Below, one piece after another: positions 15,312 to 23,769 of a DNA stretch of 28,352 bases. Both the position numbers and the translations under genes were made by a program. Within the stretch, counting starts at the first letter, position 1. The number at the start of each line of letters is the position of its first letter. The notes beneath the pieces were generated by a model that was given only the letters and a program-made list of their open reading frames with translations, searched no databases and had not been told where the DNA came from. The DNA comes from an uncultured Porphyromonadaceae bacterium (GTDB taxonomy: Bacteria; Bacteroidota; Bacteroidia; Bacteroidales; Muribaculaceae): NCBI GenBank assembly GCA_905198125.1, contig CAJKBH010000038.1, positions 1-28,352 of the forward strand, in the 5' to 3' direction.

Positions 15312-18300
15312 TTAGAAGTCAATCTGGGCTCCTACTATGAACTGTCGGGTGGTAGGATAGTACATGCAGGATCCCTGCGCGCCGGGAGTAAGGCCGTTGA
15401 CCGGATATGTACTCGGGTCGACGCCTGAGAATTTCGTGATTGTAAATATGTTGTTTACCGATGCGTAGATTCTCAATTTGTTCATAAAGCGCACATTCGG
15501 CAGATTCAGCGTGTATCCGAGCGTGATCTGGTCCAGCTTGAAGTAATCTCCCCGCTCAAGGAAATAATCCGTGGCGGCGTGCGTACCGGACGCACTGATC
15601 TTGAAGTTCTTGCCATAGGCTTTCTTCAGCATGTTGCCGCTGTATTTGCGCGTGCCGTAATAGAAATCGTGTATGTTGAATAAATCGAATCCGAACGCAC
15701 CCCGGAAAAACAGCGACAGGTCGAAATTACGGTAACGGAATGTATGTGTGGTCGACATGGTGAACTTGGGTAAGCCGTTCCCTACTTTCACCTTGTCTTC
15801 TTCCGTGGCACGGCTTGCGGATATGACTTCTCCGTCCTTGTTGTAGACCAGCCAGTCTCCGTTATGATCTATGCCATGATACTTCCACATATAGAAATTG
15901 CCGATGGATTCTCCTTTTTCGATTCTCTGAAGATAGTAGTAGGGGAAAGGGTTCTCGGTCTCGCACATGTTGTAGAAATCCTGTCCTATATATTTGGTGT
16001 TGCTGAAGTCCACGAACTTGTTCTTCATTGTCGAGCCCACGATGTTAAAGCTATAAGTGAAGTCACGGCTCTGGACGGCGTTGACGTTCAGGTCGAACTC
16101 AAATCCGGAGTTTTCCATAGTACCGACGTTTACGAATGCCGTGGGCCACATATACGGAGGAACGGATACGTTATAGTCTCCCAGCAAGTCCTCGGTGCGC
16201 CTGTGAAAATAGTTGAACGAACCGGAGAACCGGTTGTTGAACATTGCGAAATCAATACCTACGTTCCAGTTCCTGGCGCGCTCCCACTTCAAGTCGGGAT
16301 TGGGGTTTTTCGATGCGCCCCAGCCTTGCAGATACCGGCCGTTGACATACGAGTATCCATAACCGGCCATGGTGGCCAGGGACATATAGCTGCCGAAATT
16401 CTGGTTTCCGCTTTCGCCATAGTCAGCGCGGATCTTCAGGTCGTCGAGCCATGTCCGGCTCGATTCCATAAACTTCTCCTTGCTGATGCGCCAGCCAACG
16501 GATACAGCCGGAAAGTTACCCCATTTGTGATTCTTTCCGAATTTCGACGAACCCTCATGACGCAAGGAAGCTGTCAGCAGATATTTCCCGTCCCAGTCAT
16601 AGCTTACACGTCCGAAAAAGGCAATCAGTTTACTGTCGTTCTTGTAACTGCTCATGCCTATCACTCCTTCTTCCTTGGCATATTCCCCGGACCCGATATT
16701 GTCGGCTCCCAGACCGTCATTCGCGAAATCGCTGTTCTCGACACTGAACCCGGAGTTCTGAAAATACTGGTATGAGTAGCCCAGCATCAGTTTAATGTTG
16801 CTATTGCCGAATCTGCCGGTGGCATTTGCAAGCCATTCCAGCACATCCTGCCGATTGGTGGAATGTGATTGGCTCGCCTGCCCGTCATAGCCGGCGTTTA
16901 TCGCCATGGTGCTCGTGGAGGGGCGGAACCATTTCTGGTCATAGCTGTAACGATGTTCCGCAAATGTGAGCTGAGTATTAACCGTGAGCGGGCATTCCTG
17001 ACTGCTTGTCCACAGAAGCGGCAACAGATTGAGTTTCAACGTGCCGTCCATATCTATCATTTTGGAATCGGTGTGATTCTTTTCGAGTTTCTGAACTTCC
17101 ACCGGATTATATCCACTCGTCTGTCCGAAAAAATTATAATAAAGCGTAGGGTCCTCCTTGTCCATCAATGGAGTGGTCGGATTGGCGGCGATGGCGTTCC
17201 TGAATACATTCCAGTCGGCCGCATCACTCGAAATCAGACGCGGCGACAGATTGACATTCAGATTGAACAGACCGTTTTTGGAAGTCAGGTTAACGGAGGC
17301 CCGGGCTCCATACTCCTCTCTGTCCGACCTTAAGTCCACGCCATGCGATTTCTTAAAATCGGCGCTTACCCGGTAATTGGCCCGTTCGTTACCACCGGCC
17401 GCACTTAAGTTGTGCTTCTGGCTGAAACCCGTCCGGCTTACGCCGGCAAACCAATCGTAATCGCCTCCGAGATCCGTTCCATTATCTCCCCAGGGCAGTC
17501 GGATTTCCCGGTAGTCGGCGGAACTCATCATATCCAGATCCCGGTTAACCTTGTCCCATGATAACGTGGCTGAATAGGTGATAGTGGTCGTACCGTCCTT
17601 GTTTCCTTTTTTAGTCGTTACCAGTATGACACCGTTTGAACCCTGCGTTCCGTAAATCGCGGATGCCGCTCCATCCTTCAATATGTCGAAAGAGGCGATA
17701 TCGTTCGGATTGACATTTGCCAGACTCCCTCCGGGCACTCCGTCAATCACAATAAGCGGACTGATGCCGGCTGATCGCGAAGCAACGCCTCGAATCTGTA
17801 TACTCGACTGATTGTTGGGATCGGCTGCCCCGGTATTGGAAATGGAAACTCCGGGAACCTTGCCTTGAATCAGCATCGCCGGGTCCGACGAACTGATGGT
17901 TAGAAAGTCCTTTTCGCCTACATGGCTTATGGCGGATGTAAGCTCCTTCTTGTCCATTGTGCCGTAACCTATCACTACCACCTCGCTCAGCAATTGCGAA
18001 TCCTCGGTCATCACTACATCGAGTTTCCCCGATTTGTCAGCTTTCTTTTTCTCAGGTGTGTAGCCTATATAGGAAAACCTGAGTTGACTTCCTTGCGGAA
18101 CCTCTATTTCATAATTACCGTCTATATCCGTGATGACACCGATTCGCTCTCCCTGGACCATGACGGAAACTCCTGTCAGAGGTTCCCCGTGTCCATCCGT
18201 CACTGTGCCGGTTATTCTCACCTTATTATCATTATTTTCGGCCTTGAGCTGCTTGTTCGTCGAGGACGCGGGCGCCTGTTTCAACGCTATCCGTTTATTC

Positions 18301-18608
18301 TCTATGACATAGCTGATTCCTTGGGGAGGCAGGATTCTGTCGAGCACTGACCTTATAGACTCGTTCCTGGCACTGACACTGACACGATTACTGACATTCA
18401 CAGTCTCCTTACTATAGAAGAAACGGTAATCAGTCTGCTTCTCGATCGAGCGTAACACGTTTTCTAAAGGAGCATTTCTGACATCAAGACTGACTTTGTT
18501 GCCGACCGCATGGGCCGCGGCCCCGATACAGAGCATCAACAGGACCAGAAGAGGCCTCAATACCCTGCGCTGCCGATTCCGGCAATCTACTGGCATTACT
18601 TTTCCCAT
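15312..18608 (-). CDS. susC-like: SusC/RagA-type TonB-dependent transducer with STN domain
   Basis: This 1098-residue outer-membrane protein contains, in order, a signal peptide (about 1-36), an STN signalling domain (about 40-110), a carboxypeptidase-regulatory-like domain (about 130-205), a TonB box region (EVVVIGYGT, 209-217), the plug (about 217-335, with the SusC motif SPLIVIDGVPG) and a beta-barrel ending in IVGAQIDF. It imports oligosaccharides using energy from TonB-ExbBD. The STN domain marks it as a transducer that contacts the periplasmic part of a FecR anti-sigma factor, here encoded divergently at 19402-20415. The start is M1 at 18608; an ATG at 18596 would also leave a normal signal peptide. 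First gene of the PUL operon. Confidence 0.95.
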   Translation of the reverse strand: MGKVMPVDCRNRQRRVLRPLLVLLMLCIGAAAHAVGNKVSLDVRNAPLENVLRSIEKQTDYRFFYSKETVNVSNRVSVSARNESIRSVLDRILPPQGISYVIENKRIALKQAPASSTNKQLKAENNDNKVRITGTVTDGHGEPLTGVSVMVQGERIGVITDIDGNYEIEVPQGSQLRFSYIGYTPEKKKADKSGKLDVVMTEDSQLLSEVVVIGYGTMDKKELTSAISHVGEKDFLTISSSDPAMLIQGKVPGVSISNTGAADPNNQSSIQIRGVASRSAGISPLIVIDGVPGGSLANVNPNDIASFDILKDGAASAIYGTQGSNGVILVTTKKGNKDGTTTITYSATLSWDKVNRDLDMMSSADYREIRLPWGDNGTDLGGDYDWFAGVSRTGFSQKHNLSAAGGNERANYRVSADFKKSHGVDLRSDREEYGARASVNLTSKNGLFNLNVNLSPRLISSDAADWNVFRNAIAANPTTPLMDKEDPTLYYNFFGQTSGYNPVEVQKLEKNHTDSKMIDMDGTLKLNLLPLLWTSSQECPLTVNTQLTFAEHRYSYDQKWFRPSTSTMAINAGYDGQASQSHSTNRQDVLEWLANATGRFGNSNIKLMLGYSYQYFQNSGFSVENSDFANDGLGADNIGSGEYAKEEGVIGMSSYKNDSKLIAFFGRVSYDWDGKYLLTASLRHEGSSKFGKNHKWGNFPAVSVGWRISKEKFMESSRTWLDDLKIRADYGESGNQNFGSYMSLATMAGYGYSYVNGRYLQGWGASKNPNPDLKWERARNWNVGIDFAMFNNRFSGSFNYFHRRTEDLLGDYNVSVPPYMWPTAFVNVGTMENSGFEFDLNVNAVQSRDFTYSFNIVGSTMKNKFVDFSNTKYIGQDFYNMCETENPFPYYYLQRIEKGESIGNFYMWKYHGIDHNGDWLVYNKDGEVISASRATEEDKVKVGNGLPKFTMSTTHTFRYRNFDLSLFFRGAFGFDLFNIHDFYYGTRKYSGNMLKKAYGKNFKISASGTHAATDYFLERGDYFKLDQITLGYTLNLPNVRFMNKLRIYASVNNIFTITKFSGVDPSTYPVNGLTPGAQGSCMYYPTTRQFIVGAQIDF

Positions 18609-18755
18609 ATTTTCATGATGATTAGTGTGTTCGAGAAATTTTTTAAGGTTATGTAACGTTTGTTTACAATCGTTCTTTAAGACAACACTTCATCTTAGAA
18701 AACCCACATCGTAAATGTGCGATATTTTCCTTAATTTAAAATTTTGTTGAAACTA
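18609..18755. promoter_or_regulatory. Divergent PUL control region
   Basis: AT-rich DNA between susC and the sigma factor gene must hold the sigma-dependent promoter of the PUL operon. No housekeeping TAnnTTTG promoter points leftward, which agrees with use of an alternative sigma factor. A short inverted repeat CACAT-N5-ATGTG (18705-18719) is present; its role is unknown. Confidence 0.4.
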
Positions 18756-18787
18756 CTTGCTCGTTAAATCCATAACTATTACTTTTG
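18756..18787 (+). promoter_or_regulatory. Housekeeping-type promoter of the sigma factor gene
   Basis: CTTG (18756-18759, one mismatch to TTTG), a 20-bp spacer and TACTTTTG (18780-18787, a full match to TAnnTTTG) form a Bacteroides promoter. The start codon at 18803 follows 15 bases later, so the leader would be about ten bases. Confidence 0.55.
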
Positions 18788-18802
18788 CAAAAATTCAATA
18801 CC

Positions 18803-19390
18803 ATGCCAAGCGAAGAATTAAAGAACGATGCGCTGCTGGTGGCTGCCCTGAAATTCGACAGCCACGAAGCCTTTGTGAAGATTTTTCGTCAGTATTATGC
18901 CAATCTGGTTCGATTCACGGCACGTTATGTCTCAGATAAAAGCACGTGCGAGGACATCGTTCAGGAGGCGTTCATCAGGGTCTGGACCAACCGTAAGAAA
19001 CTTGACACCAATACATCGTTCCGTTCATATCTGGTTTCGCTGGTCCAGAATCTCGCCCTCAACGAACTCAGGCACCGGAAGGTCAAGATGATGTACGATG
19101 ACATGAACCATGAAAAGATCCTTACTTTATCGCCCGACGAGCATGTGTTCTTCTCCGAATTGTCCGATGCTTACGAATCGGCCCTCGGGAAACTTGAACC
19201 CGAAGTGCGCGAGACGCTATTGCTCAGCCGCCAGGAAAAACTAAAATATACCGAAATCGCATCACGCCTCAATATATCTGTCCGTACTGTCGAAGCCCGC
19301 ATCAGCAAAGCGGTCAAATATCTTCAACAGAACCTGCAGATATTCCGGAGCCCTATATTGTTAATCCTGTTTATCCGTACTCTTCTATAA
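18803..19390 (+). CDS. ECF-type RNA polymerase sigma factor
   Basis: This 195-residue sigma-70 family protein has region 2 at about 15-80 (the DIVQEAFIRVWTNR motif for core binding and -10 recognition) and region 4 at about 110-180 (YTEIASRLNISVRTVEARISKA, the -35-binding HTH). A hydrophobic tail (SPILLILFIRTLL) is typical of the expanded Bacteroides family. ATG 18803 is chosen because the ORF upstream (18785) starts inside the promoter. Eleven bases downstream begins the FecR gene. It should be held inactive by FecR until the STN domain of SusC reports bound glycan, then drive the divergent PUL operon. Confidence 0.9.
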   Translation: MPSEELKNDALLVAALKFDSHEAFVKIFRQYYANLVRFTARYVSDKSTCEDIVQEAFIRVWTNRKKLDTNTSFRSYLVSLVQNLALNELRHRKVKMMYDDMNHEKILTLSPDEHVFFSELSDAYESALGKLEPEVRETLLLSRQEKLKYTEIASRLNISVRTVEARISKAVKYLQQNLQIFRSPILLILFIRTLL

Positions 19391-19401
19391 TATAACCCGA
19401 A

Positions 19402-20415
19402 ATGAACCATATAGACAATAACCCCGACATTAACCTCGTCATCGCGCGCTATCTAAGCGGGAATGCTACGTCTGACGAGATTGAGCGGCTTAGGGAATGG
19501 ATTGAACAGTCCCCCGAAAATAAAAAGGATTTTTATGAACAACAGGATATCTGGGAGACGCTGCTCCCTGCTTTTGACGTCACGGACAGTGACACTGAGA
19601 AGGCTGAACGCAATGTGTTGATAAAAACCGGCATTGAGCCCCGAAGGTCAGGGCTGGTCCGGAAACTGCTCCGAATGTGGGCCAGGATCGCCGCTGTGGC
19701 TTTGCTTCCGATACTTGCCATTGCCATATATTTCCTCGTCCGACTCCAGGATTCAGCCGCGACTGACATCACTTTGTCTACTGATTACGGCTGTACGAGC
19801 AAAGCATCGCTGCCCGACGGCTCGGTGGTGTGGCTGAATGCCAACAGTACGCTGGAATATTCGGGCAAACTGTCCGGAAACAGCCGCGACGTAAACCTCC
19901 GGGGTGAAGCATACTTCAATGTCCATGCCGATTCCCGACATCCGTTCATTGTACACACCCCTTACATGTCCGTCACCGCAACGGGCACTGAGTTCAATGT
20001 AAATGCCTATGACGACGACGCCTCGGTAACTTTGGCCAAGGGTAAGGTAACAGTGACTGACGCCTCAGACCGGATATCGTTGTTGCCTGGAGAGCATCTT
20101 GCACTCCGCAACGGACATCCCGCCGTATCAAAGTCCTCCGATCTTGGCCGTTATTGCGGATGGCGCGACGGCGTACTGATTTTCGAGGATGATTCCATAC
20201 ACACAATCTGCCGGCGTCTGGAACAGATATATAATGTGAACTTCGTAATAGACCCCTCGTTAAATGACCGTACGTTCCGTTTCATTTTAAAGGGAGAGAA
20301 CCTGAGTGAGATAATGCATCTTTTCGAACTCACTGCTCCCGTCTCATGTATAAGTGAAAGTAATAATCACACTCCCGATTCCCCCCAGATAATCCATATC
20401 AAGCCAAACAACTGA
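19402..20415 (+). CDS. FecR-family anti-sigma factor
   Basis: This 337-residue inner-membrane protein has an N-terminal cytoplasmic sigma-binding helical region (about 8-55, DINLVIARYLSGNATSDEIERL), one transmembrane helix (about 95-114, IAAVALLPILAIAIYFLVRL), a periplasmic FecR domain (about 122-218, TSKASLPDGSVVWLNANS and the GEAYFNV segment) and a C-terminal DUF4974/STN-like domain (about 259-335). It couples a periplasmic signal from the susC STN domain to release of the adjacent sigma factor. It pairs with the upstream sigma gene, 11 bases away. The gene converges on the histidine kinase gene, whose stop lies 37 bases beyond. Confidence 0.9.
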   Translation: MNHIDNNPDINLVIARYLSGNATSDEIERLREWIEQSPENKKDFYEQQDIWETLLPAFDVTDSDTEKAERNVLIKTGIEPRRSGLVRKLLRMWARIAAVALLPILAIAIYFLVRLQDSAATDITLSTDYGCTSKASLPDGSVVWLNANSTLEYSGKLSGNSRDVNLRGEAYFNVHADSRHPFIVHTPYMSVTATGTEFNVNAYDDDASVTLAKGKVTVTDASDRISLLPGEHLALRNGHPAVSKSSDLGRYCGWRDGVLIFEDDSIHTICRRLEQIYNVNFVIDPSLNDRTFRFILKGENLSEIMHLFELTAPVSCISESNNHTPDSPQIIHIKPNN

Positions 20416-20431
20416 GGCTCAGGCATCGTTC

Positions 20432-20452
20432 CTTAAGGCACGGTGTCTTAAG
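20432..20452. terminator. Hairpin between convergent genes
   Basis: CTTAAGGCAC (20432-20441) pairs with GTGTCTTAAG (20443-20452) apart from one G-T pair. It sits between the ends of the FecR and sensor kinase genes and may act in both directions. No T-run follows on either strand, so it is a weak call. Confidence 0.35.
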
Positions 20453-21661
20453 TCAGGCGATGGAGGGGAGTTCGATGCGGAAGGTGGTGCCGACGCCAAG
20501 TTCCGATTCCTTGACGAAAATACGGCCGCCGTGGTATTCCTCCACGATACGCTTCACGAGTGTAAGGCCCAGGCCCCAGCCGCGTTTCTTGGTGGTGTAG
20601 CCGGGATTGAAAACGGTCTTGAAATTCTTGCGGGCTATTCCCTTGCCGGTGTCCTTCACCTCGATCCATACGCGCTTGCCCTCGGCTCCGGTGGTGATGT
20701 CTATGCGCCCTTCGCCCTGCATGGCGTCCACGGCGTTCTTCGTCAGGTTCTCCATCACCCATTCTATCAGTGGACGCGACAGACGTACGCCGTGGTCGTC
20801 GTCCGACAGGTGCATGTTGATGGCCACACGGCCCGACACGCGCGTCTTCATGTATTCCAGCGACTTGCCTACAATCTCGTTGATGTATTCCAGCTGCATC
20901 TCGGGCAGCGAACCTATCTTCGAGAAACGGTCGGCGATGGTGGAGAGGCGCTTCACGTCCTTGTCTATCTCCGCGGTCACTTCCGGCTCTATACCCATCG
21001 TCTCGAGATATTCCTTCCATGCCATCAACGAACTGATGGGGGTGCCTAACTGATGGGCCGTCTCCTTGCTGAGACCCACCCATAGACGGTTCTGCTCCGC
21101 ACGCTTGGTGTATACCACCGCCATGTAGAGTATCAGCGCCAGTATCAGCGTCACCGACATCTGTATGTAGGGAAACAGGCTCAGGCTCTTAAGCAGCGAC
21201 GAGTCCTCGTAATAGATATACTGGTTTGCTCCGGCACCCACTTCCACCTCGATAAAATGGTCGTTGTTGCCGGCCATTTGCTTCAGCGTGCCGTTGCCTA
21301 TGGCCTTATGAAGACGGTCGGACAGATACTTCCTGTTGCGGTCGGACAGTTCGGCGAACGTCATGGCGTCAGCCGTACTCTTGTCGGGCAGCGAGAAATT
21401 GCGGAATTCGGAGATGTTTCCCTTGTCGTCGCATATCATCACCGGAATGGAATTGTTGGCGGCGATGATGTCGAGAAGAAACTCCACGTCGGAATCGACA
21501 TCAATCTTGGCAAGACGTTCCGTGGCTTTGGCCCAGATGTCCATACGCTCGCGCTCCTGTATGCCCAATTGCTTGACCAGCGAATTGGAAATCAACACGA
21601 ATCCTATGATCGCGGCCACCGATACCGCCACCACCAGGAACTTACCGAGGCGTCTGTCCAT
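20453..21661 (-). CDS. Membrane sensor histidine kinase
   Basis: This 402-residue kinase has a first TM helix at about 9-29, a periplasmic sensing stretch, a second TM helix at about 164-183 and a cytoplasmic kinase core. The H-box is unusual in sequence (AHQLGTPISSLMAWKE, phospho-acceptor His203). The N-box (ENLTKNAVDAM, about 304-314), G1 box (DTGKGI, Asp337) and G2 box (GWGLGLTL, about 361-368) are intact, so it should autophosphorylate. No response regulator gene is visible in the window, so the partner lies elsewhere. It starts one base after the HAD stop, in an operon with the HAD and DUF4834-like genes. The signal is unknown. Confidence 0.88.
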   Translation of the reverse strand: MDRRLGKFLVVAVSVAAIIGFVLISNSLVKQLGIQERERMDIWAKATERLAKIDVDSDVEFLLDIIAANNSIPVMICDDKGNISEFRNFSLPDKSTADAMTFAELSDRNRKYLSDRLHKAIGNGTLKQMAGNNDHFIEVEVGAGANQYIYYEDSSLLKSLSLFPYIQMSVTLILALILYMAVVYTKRAEQNRLWVGLSKETAHQLGTPISSLMAWKEYLETMGIEPEVTAEIDKDVKRLSTIADRFSKIGSLPEMQLEYINEIVGKSLEYMKTRVSGRVAINMHLSDDDHGVRLSRPLIEWVMENLTKNAVDAMQGEGRIDITTGAEGKRVWIEVKDTGKGIARKNFKTVFNPGYTTKKRGWGLGLTLVKRIVEEYHGGRIFVKESELGVGTTFRIELPSIA

Positions 21662-21662
21662 G

Positions 21663-22493
21663 TCAGCAGCCGTTAAGGATGAACCGTGCCACCGAGTCGT
21701 CGGTGTTCGGGCCGATCACGATATGCGCGGCATCCTTCACCTCGTCGCGGGCGTTCGCCACAGCCACCGCTAAGTCGGCCTCGTGCATCATGGGCAGGTC
21801 GTTGATGTTGTCGCCGAAAGCCACTATGCGGTCGGCGCCCAACTGACGTGCCAGCGCCTTCATGGCCTTGGCTTTCGTGGCCTCGGGCGAAAATGCCTCC
21901 AATATCGCCGTCTGCTCGCCGTAGATGTCGTGATAGAACTGTGCGCGGATTCCCGGCAGATTCCGGGTCACCTCATACGCCCGCTCGGCCGGCTCGTTGG
22001 GCAGCATGGAATATGTCAGTATTATGTCATCCAGAACGTCGGGGAAGTCCGAATGTCCGTCGGCGTCCATGACTATACGCTTGTACGGAGTGTGGGCACG
22101 TTCCTCGACAAACTCCCGCTGCAGCTCGGACATCGGGCCGGTGTGGCGTATGGTGATCATATTGTCGCGCAACGAATAGACGAACGACGGACAGTTCTGG
22201 GTGCGGTACGCGTCAAGCAGCGAACGTGCCGCCTCCGGCTCCATCAGCCGCAGACGCGAATACCGTCCGTCGGCCGGGTTCCATAACGCCGCGCCGGTCA
22301 TCACGATAGCCGGTATGTTCATGTTCACCCTCTGCATCAGCGGCGCGACCGTGGCGGGAGTGCGGGCAGTGGCCACGGTGAACAGCTTGCCGGACGCTAT
22401 CGCCTCGTTGAGCATCGACACGGTGCGCTCCGACAGCCGGGCGTCCGGCTGAAGCAACGTGCCGTCCATATCACTTACATACAGTGTCTTCAT
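21663..22493 (-). CDS. HAD-superfamily Cof-type phosphatase
   Basis: This 276-residue cytoplasmic protein shows the HAD motifs DMDGT (Asp8, Asp10, nucleophile and acid/base), a threonine-containing motif II (VATARTP), a conserved lysine in KAKAMKAL and the GDNINDLPMM motif (Asp228, Asp232) that binds magnesium. This is the Cof/IIB subclass, which removes phosphate from sugar phosphates or flavin and nucleotide substrates. The specific substrate cannot be read. It is co-transcribed with the sensor kinase, seven bases after the preceding gene. Confidence 0.85.
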   Translation of the reverse strand: MKTLYVSDMDGTLLQPDARLSERTVSMLNEAIASGKLFTVATARTPATVAPLMQRVNMNIPAIVMTGAALWNPADGRYSRLRLMEPEAARSLLDAYRTQNCPSFVYSLRDNMITIRHTGPMSELQREFVEERAHTPYKRIVMDADGHSDFPDVLDDIILTYSMLPNEPAERAYEVTRNLPGIRAQFYHDIYGEQTAILEAFSPEATKAKAMKALARQLGADRIVAFGDNINDLPMMHEADLAVAVANARDEVKDAAHIVIGPNTDDSVARFILNGC

Positions 22494-22500
22494 CTGTGGC

Positions 22501-22917
22501 TCACTTATCCTTGATTTCCGTGAATTTCACATCCTCCACCTGCGTCTCGGTGTATGTGGTGGATGTGTCGTCGGATTCGGTATGTATAGTGGTCTGCGAA
22601 TATTCCCTGACCTCGGTGTACTGCACGTCCTCGGCCACTTCCTTCATCATCCGTGCCGGATGCTGCTTTGGCCTGGGTTGTGGGGGAGGGGTATCGCCCT
22701 TTCGGCGTCTGCCTCCATGGCGTTTACCATCGTTCGGGGGCGGTGTGGCTCCGCCGAACTGCCCGGCCATCTTGCGCAGCTTCCTTTCCCAGCTGCGCAT
22801 CATCAGCCGTGTGATCCACCGCGTGATCTGTGGCCACAGCAGAAAGACGATCAGTATTATCGCTATTATCGTTCCTATTGTCATTACTTTCAGGTTTAAA
22901 CTCTTAATGCCGGACAT
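22501..22917 (-). CDS. DUF4834-like small membrane protein
   Basis: This protein of up to 138 residues has one N-terminal TM helix (about residues 12-30, TIGTIIAIILIVFLLWP) followed by a basic stretch (WERKLRKMAG), a proline-rich low-complexity segment (PPPNDGKRHGGRRRKGDTPPP) and an acidic, threonine-rich tail. The layout matches DUF4834 proteins of Bacteroidetes, as I recall them; their function is unknown. The start may be at 22884 (MTIGTII), which opens right before the TM helix. It precedes the HAD and histidine kinase genes with 7- and 1-base gaps. Confidence 0.6.
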   Translation of the reverse strand: MSGIKSLNLKVMTIGTIIAIILIVFLLWPQITRWITRLMMRSWERKLRKMAGQFGGATPPPNDGKRHGGRRRKGDTPPPQPRPKQHPARMMKEVAEDVQYTEVREYSQTTIHTESDDTSTTYTETQVEDVKFTEIKDK

Positions 22918-22963
22918 CGCGCCCGGTCATTAATATGCTAAAATAGAGTCCTTGAAGGTTTAT

Positions 22964-22987
22964 AAACTCAATTATAGATATGAGTTT
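22964..22987 (-). terminator. Hairpin after pssA
   Basis: AAACTCA (22964-22970) and TGAGTTT (22981-22987) form a perfect 7-bp stem around a 10-base loop, 2 bases past the pssA stop. The minus-strand sequence after it (ATAAACC) is not a T-run, so termination is likely weak. Confidence 0.4.
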
Positions 22988-22989
22988 TC

Positions 22990-23688
22990 TTATTTAACGT
23001 CAAAAAGGGAGTATAAAGTATATGCCACTATGGTCCAGAGCAATCCGGGAATGCCCATTATGGCCACCAATACGGGCGCGGTGATGATCATCATCCATTT
23101 CAGCGCGTTGCCTTTCCACCCCCAGGTCTTGAACTTCAGCGAGAAGAACCTGACGGGGCTTATCATCAGCCAGCTCTCCACCAGCACGATGAGCAGGAAC
23201 CAGTACCACTGGCATACGAATTCCGTTCCATAGTAAGCTAAGGCCGAATATCCTATCCAGAAAATGGCGTTTGCGGGTATGGGGAGGCCGATAAACGAGG
23301 TGGTCTGGCGGTCGTCGATATTGAACTTGGCCAACCGCAACGCGCCGCACACCGGGATAATGAATGCCAGCCAGGGTGTCCAGCTCTGAAAACCGGTGTC
23401 CATCATGCAGTTGAACATCAGCATGGCGGGTGCCACGCCGAAGCTGACCAGGTCGCACAGCGAGTCGAGTTCCTTGCCTAATGATGAATACGCATGGAGC
23501 AGACGCGCGGCGAAACCGTCCAGGAAATCGGCCACCGCCGCAATGCCTATGAAAATCCAGCACCACTGGTAGCCGCTAAGCCCCCACATCGGGCCGTTGC
23601 CCTGGAATGCCGCCGCCACGGCCAGCAGACCGGACACAAGGTTGAGACACGTTATGCTGTTGGGAATATTCTTAACTATCGCATTCAT
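22990..23688 (-). CDS. pssA: CDP-diacylglycerol--serine O-phosphatidyltransferase
   Basis: This 232-residue integral membrane enzyme makes phosphatidylserine from CDP-diacylglycerol and serine. The CDP-alcohol phosphotransferase signature is complete: Asp54, Asp57-Gly58, Ala61-Arg62, Gly71, Asp75 and Asp79 (DFLDGFAARLLHAYSSLGKE, then DSLCD). Several hydrophobic helices span the rest. Upstream in the same direction lies psd, which would convert the product to phosphatidylethanolamine; the pair, 81 bases apart, is a common arrangement in Bacteroidetes. Confidence 0.9.
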   Translation of the reverse strand: MNAIVKNIPNSITCLNLVSGLLAVAAAFQGNGPMWGLSGYQWCWIFIGIAAVADFLDGFAARLLHAYSSLGKELDSLCDLVSFGVAPAMLMFNCMMDTGFQSWTPWLAFIIPVCGALRLAKFNIDDRQTTSFIGLPIPANAIFWIGYSALAYYGTEFVCQWYWFLLIVLVESWLMISPVRFFSLKFKTWGWKGNALKWMMIITAPVLVAIMGIPGLLWTIVAYTLYSLFDVK

Positions 23689-23769
23689 AGTAATTTCTAA
23701 TTAAAGACGTCATAACCGACGCTGTTTCGGACGCACAGGCCATTACCTGTCTCCGGAATTAAAACGTAT

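Noticed and set aside
15864..16775. A 303-codon plus-strand open frame inside susC
   Set aside because: It is antisense to the beta-barrel region of a full-length SusC and has no recognisable features.
2422..18608. Starch utilisation system
   Set aside because: SusC/D/E-F-like proteins are present but no alpha-amylase (GH13) or GH97 gene is. The enzymes are GH127, GH27-like and GH3.
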